From: Sweltsa coloradensis
Lineage: Eukaryota > Arthropoda > Insecta > Plecoptera > Chloroperlidae
Assembly: GCA_024449915.1 (NCBI GenBank)
Contig: JAMZAV010002230.1
Location: 62,001 to 126,000 of the forward strand
Length of the DNA: 64,000 nt
Direction of reading: 5' to 3'
Part shown: positions 61,719-64,000 of the stretch, piece by piece
How the letters are laid out: each line of letters begins with the position of its first letter
How positions within the stretch are numbered: the stretch's first letter is position 1
Notes under the pieces: model-generated
Database searches by the model: none
Told to the model about the DNA's origin: nothing
What the model saw: only the letters and a program-made list of their open reading frames with translations
Translations under genes and position numbers: made by a program

Positions 61719-62073
61719 TTGTTAAAGTCCCTAAGTAGTTCAACACACTTTGGGACTATTCCCGCATTAATCATGAGATCTATAGGCGGGTTTCCGTTCA
61801 CGACTCAGCACCTTGCGGGCTCCTTGTACGGCAGCGAGAAGCACAGTACCCTCAGTGTTATTCATCCCGGCTATGATCTCATCCATTGACATTAGCGGCG
61901 TAGACGACTGATTATTGTTCTCTTGTAGAGGACTTAGGGGCTGCGATGAGTCCAAGTCAACATTGCGTCGTTTAAAAGAGCTGGTCGTCCATACATGCCT
62001 TGCGTAGCTCGACCACTACTTCGTTTCGACGGCGGCGCATCTCGTCCGCGTCTATTTCACCGTTCTTAAAGCA
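61719..62073 (-). pseudogene. KPNA2-like: Importin-alpha exon: IBB domain and start of ARM repeats
   Basis: From 62073 the minus strand reads FKNGEIDADEMRRRRNEVVV then ELRKACMDDQLF, the basic importin-beta-binding helix (family form FKNKGxDxxEMRRRRxEVxVELRK). One extra T (near 61975) gives a false stop; the next frame continues KRRNVDLD, SPLQENNN, SMDEIIAGMNN, LLAAVQGARKVLSRERKP. One extra C (near 61790) precedes PIDLMINAGIVPKCVELLRD. SPLQEN after KRRNV and SREx(x)P are typical of the KPNA2 subgroup. The exon ends AACAA at 61719 before GTAAGT. IBB binds importin-beta and autoinhibits the NLS groove. A LINE tail lies 9 bp upstream, so the true exon start is lost or lies beyond it. Confidence 0.85.
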
Positions 62074-62081
62074 GACAAGTG

Positions 62082-64000
62082 ATAGATAAGATAAGATTTA
62101 TTTTCAGGACACAGTAATACATGTAAGTATAACAAAGACAATCAAAAAGATTGTGTAGCCTGATGAATACAAATGACAATAATACAAATTATACATACAA
62201 ATTCAACACAATTTTATGCACATGCATAATGAAAACAATACATACTACCTACACACATAAATGGTTACAAGGTCTGCAAGTGAAAACAAAAAACAAAAAC
62301 AAAACAAAATTTAAAATTTAAAAATTAAACATGAAGTTTTGAAAGTCAAGACTGGGTAGCCCCAAACCCCTATTCACCCACTTTTTCATTCATTTAAAAT
62401 CCTTGTCTTGAAAAAACTCTTCCGTGGAGTAATAAGCTTTGTTAGTTAATAATTTTGTTAGTTTATTTCGAAATGTGATTAAGTTCTTAGCATTGGTTAT
62501 CTGTTTCGGCAATTTATTAAATAGTTTATAATTAATATACATAGAGTTGTTTTGTGTCAGCTTCGTTCTATACTGGGTACAATGAATGTCACCATTTCGA
62601 CGAGTTTTATGATGGTGTACATCATGGTTTAAGACAGGTTTATTTGAATGTTCAAGACTTTTAACAAGAGAGGTTGCCTCCAAAATATACAGGGAATAAA
62701 GAGTTAATATTTTATGTTTAATGAAAAGCAGTGTTGGGGTCGCTACTTTTAAAAAGTAGCATGCTATCGCTAACGCTACATGCCCCGAAAAAGTAGCTTT
62801 GCTACTTTTTCGCTACTTTTTTTGAGATGTAGCGACGCTACATTCGCGCTACACAAGAAATATAGCGCGCTACTTTTCCGCTACATGTTCACGTTTAATC
62901 GGGGGGTGTCGAGATCTTACATTATCCCGTTTTTAAAGCCTTTTGACGTCGTGCCGCGATGATTTTTAACTACATTTATGTCAACTTGATCGTGATCTAT
63001 CATCAAAAGCACATAGTTTCGGTTTCCATTTTGATAGAAGGCGTTCTTTTAACGTTTAGGCTAGGCTAGGCCCTAGTCTTTTAAGAATTCTAGGCCTAAT
63101 GATCAACATTCATATTGCATTTCTTATTTTCAACGTGTTTTTCGCGGAATCACTGCAGAAGAATGCGACAAACAAAGTTCGGAATAGGCCTACTGGTGCC
63201 GTACAATAGCGATAAAGCCCGGAATGTCCCAAGGGAGGGGAGATATATGACACTAATCACTTCATTTTAATATTCAATTCAGACGATTGGCGTAATTATT
63301 GAGCGGCTTATGCTCTATAGCACTCAAGATGCTCAACGCAATTTAATAATCACTGCAATATTTTGGTAAAGTCAGCTCACACGATGTGACAGATCGGCGA
63401 TCGCTCGCATCCTTCGGACGACGCAGAGAGAGAGAGAGAGAGGAGAGGCTCGCTGGGCGAGAGCGAGGGAGATGGTGTGCAAGTGAGACGAGATTACGGG
63501 CCGGTCTACATGGCGAGCACATGACGTGGCGCGGCGGGCGTTACAAGTTAGTTTGCAGTGCCGACTTTTGACTTTACGTGGTACTGGAACTGCTGGCGCC
63601 GAAACTTAGAAAGTAGCGCAAATATCACGCTAACGCTACAAAAATTGTAGCATGCTACCGCTACAATATGCCCCCTTAATAAAGTAGCGCGCTACTGGCT
63701 CCGCTACACGTAAAAGTAGCATGCTACATGTAGCGCGCTACTTGTAGCGCGCTACTCCCCAAGACTGATGAACAGCGGATTGCAGTGTGCCTTCATGTAA
63801 CTAGATGACTTAAGCCACACATGTTTCTCATTGCCCTTTTCTGCAGTTTAAATAACGTAATTACATTTACTGAATGACCCCAAAATTCTATGCCATAACG
63901 TATGTGGGATTCAAAGTTAGAATGATAAACTAACTTAGCAACATTTAAACCTGCTATTTCCTTTACGGATCTAATTGCGAAGCAAGCTGAACTGAGTTTA
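62082..64000 (-). pseudogene. LINE (CR1/Jockey-like) 3' part, split by a hAT, runs off the window
   Basis: Minus strand from 64000: AGLNVAKLVYHSNFESHIRY, GIEFWGHSVNVITLFKLQKR, AMRNMCGLSHLVT, the RT thumb. After the hAT (62729-63767) the reading resumes with TSLVKSLEHSNKP, DVHHHKTRRNGDIHCTQYRT and FRNKLTKLLTNKAYYSTEEF, ending at 62390. The 3' UTR ends AATAAATCTTATCTTATCTATC by 62082. Few frame breaks, so a fairly young 5'-truncated copy. The upstream part is outside the window. Confidence 0.82.
62729..63767. mobile_element. hAT-type element, CAGTGTTGGGG family, with GTAGC repeats
   Basis: Ends CAGTGTTGGGGTCGC (62729) and GCTACTCCCCAAGACTG (to 63767). Flanks ATGAAAAG (62721-62728) and ATGAACAG (63768-63775) form an 8-bp TSD with one mismatch. 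Both subterminal zones (62744-62890, 63609-63755) are dense arrays of GTAGC/GCTAC, including palindromes AGTAGCGCGCTACT. A GA repeat lies at 63426-63443. No transposase. Confidence 0.82.

Overview
The window is animal nuclear DNA, probably from an arthropod or another invertebrate; I cannot name the species. It is AT-rich, has GT-AG introns and no bacterial gene order, and carries many copies of the words TAGGCCTA and GTAGGCCTAC. Transposable elements (TEs) fill most of it: non-LTR retrotransposons (LINEs), Gypsy and Copia LTR elements, PIF/Harbinger, hAT, and several short families without coding capacity. All coding remnants except one set belong to these elements.

The exception is a host gene. 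Two pieces of an importin-alpha (karyopherin-alpha, KPNA2-like) gene lie on the minus strand. One encodes the IBB domain and the start of the ARM repeats (62073-61719, ending in a GTAAGT donor). The other encodes the next ARM repeat (27340-27082, preceded by a pyrimidine tract and AG). The two ends join in phase and rebuild the conserved NPSLQF motif, so 27341-61718 reads as one intron of about 34 kb. Both pieces carry single-base frameshifts, so the gene is either decaying or affected by sequence errors.

Layout. 1-5.0 kb: short elements that all end in CTAGT (here called A, B and C), plus a LINE 3' end. 6.7-8.9 kb: one hAT inside another, both with perfect 8-bp target-site duplications (TSDs). 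9.2-10.6 kb: a tRNA-like SINE and a TTAA-flanked MITE. 11.2-21.0 kb: Gypsy-1, internally deleted, with a LINE inserted in its 5' LTR and a young, nearly intact Gypsy-2 in its body. 22-27 kb: LINE scraps and two terminal-inverted-repeat (TIR) elements. 27.1-27.3 kb: the second importin exon. 28-33 kb: further hAT, B, A and MITE copies. 33.2-38.0 kb: a broken LINE interrupted by a MITE and an A element. 38.15-41.5 kb: a large inverted array of roughly 477-bp units. 42-46.2 kb: a stretch that looks unpolished. 44.9-60.97 kb: a four-level nest, with Gypsy-3 inside Harbinger, inside Copia, inside an RTE-like LINE. 61.7-62.1 kb: the first importin exon. 62.1-64 kb: a minus-strand LINE split by a hAT.

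The nesting gives a relative timeline. At the right end the LINE came first, then Copia, then Harbinger, then Gypsy-3. At the left, Gypsy-1 preceded Gypsy-2, whose two LTRs differ at only two sites. No bacterial-style operon, CRISPR array or intact RNA gene was found.
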